Position numbers and translations under genes: made by a program. A stretch of DNA of 5,846 nt from Chloroflexota bacterium (lineage in GTDB: Bacteria; Chloroflexota; Anaerolineae; Aggregatilineales; UBA2796): positions 1 through 5,846 of the forward strand of contig RFIM01000300.1 in NCBI GenBank assembly GCA_003695215.1. The letters run 5' to 3'. The notes beneath the pieces were generated by a model that ran no database searches, had not been told where the DNA came from, and saw only the letters and a program-made list of their open reading frames with translations. Positions 5,818 through 5,846 of this stretch are shown piece after piece (the first letter of the stretch is position 1; each line of letters starts with the position of its first letter).

Positions 5818-5846
5818 GCGCTTTCGGCGAAAAGGTGTTTTACGCA

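Overview
The window is about 5.8 kb of dense bacterial DNA, roughly 58% G+C by eye, with five genes on the minus strand and one truncated gene on the plus strand. The best clue to the host is the gene at 3300-4424. It encodes a membrane-anchored protein with a long Ala/Thr/Gln stalk (TATA/QTA-type repeats) leading into WD40 blades, a style I associate with Chloroflexota. That assignment is an inference; no rRNA or marker gene is present. I see no mobile element, tRNA, CRISPR array or riboswitch, and no gene-free stretch longer than 300 bases.

Layout. Positions 1-711 (+) are the C-terminal half of a phosphomannomutase/phosphoglucomutase. Its stop codon directly abuts the stop of the convergent gene at 712-1698 (-), an endonuclease/exonuclease/phosphatase-fold hydrolase. 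Upstream of that on the minus strand are an NAD-type aldehyde dehydrogenase (1773-3272) and the WD40 protein (3300-4424, TTG start). These three genes share one direction with gaps of 74 and 27 bases, so they may form one transcript. The WD40 gene is preceded by a strong 12-bp terminator hairpin (4443-4471) with a perfect TATAAT at its edge. Next is a small self-contained unit: a 91-residue DUF2917/cupin-like protein (4498-4773) with its own ribosome-binding site, promoter and a 9-bp-arm palindrome between the -35 and -10 positions. Last is an ABC-2 type polysaccharide-export permease (4901-5755) with a recognisable sigma70-like promoter at 5789-5817.

How they may work together. The sugar-phosphate mutase and the export permease both fit cell-surface polysaccharide production, but the intervening genes do not obviously belong to that pathway and no glycosyltransferase or ATPase partner is in view. 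Most of the window reads as ordinary housekeeping or accessory chromosome. The less ordinary parts are the stalked half-propeller protein, the palindrome-controlled small gene, the terminator/promoter overlap, and a roughly threefold excess of GATC across the window.
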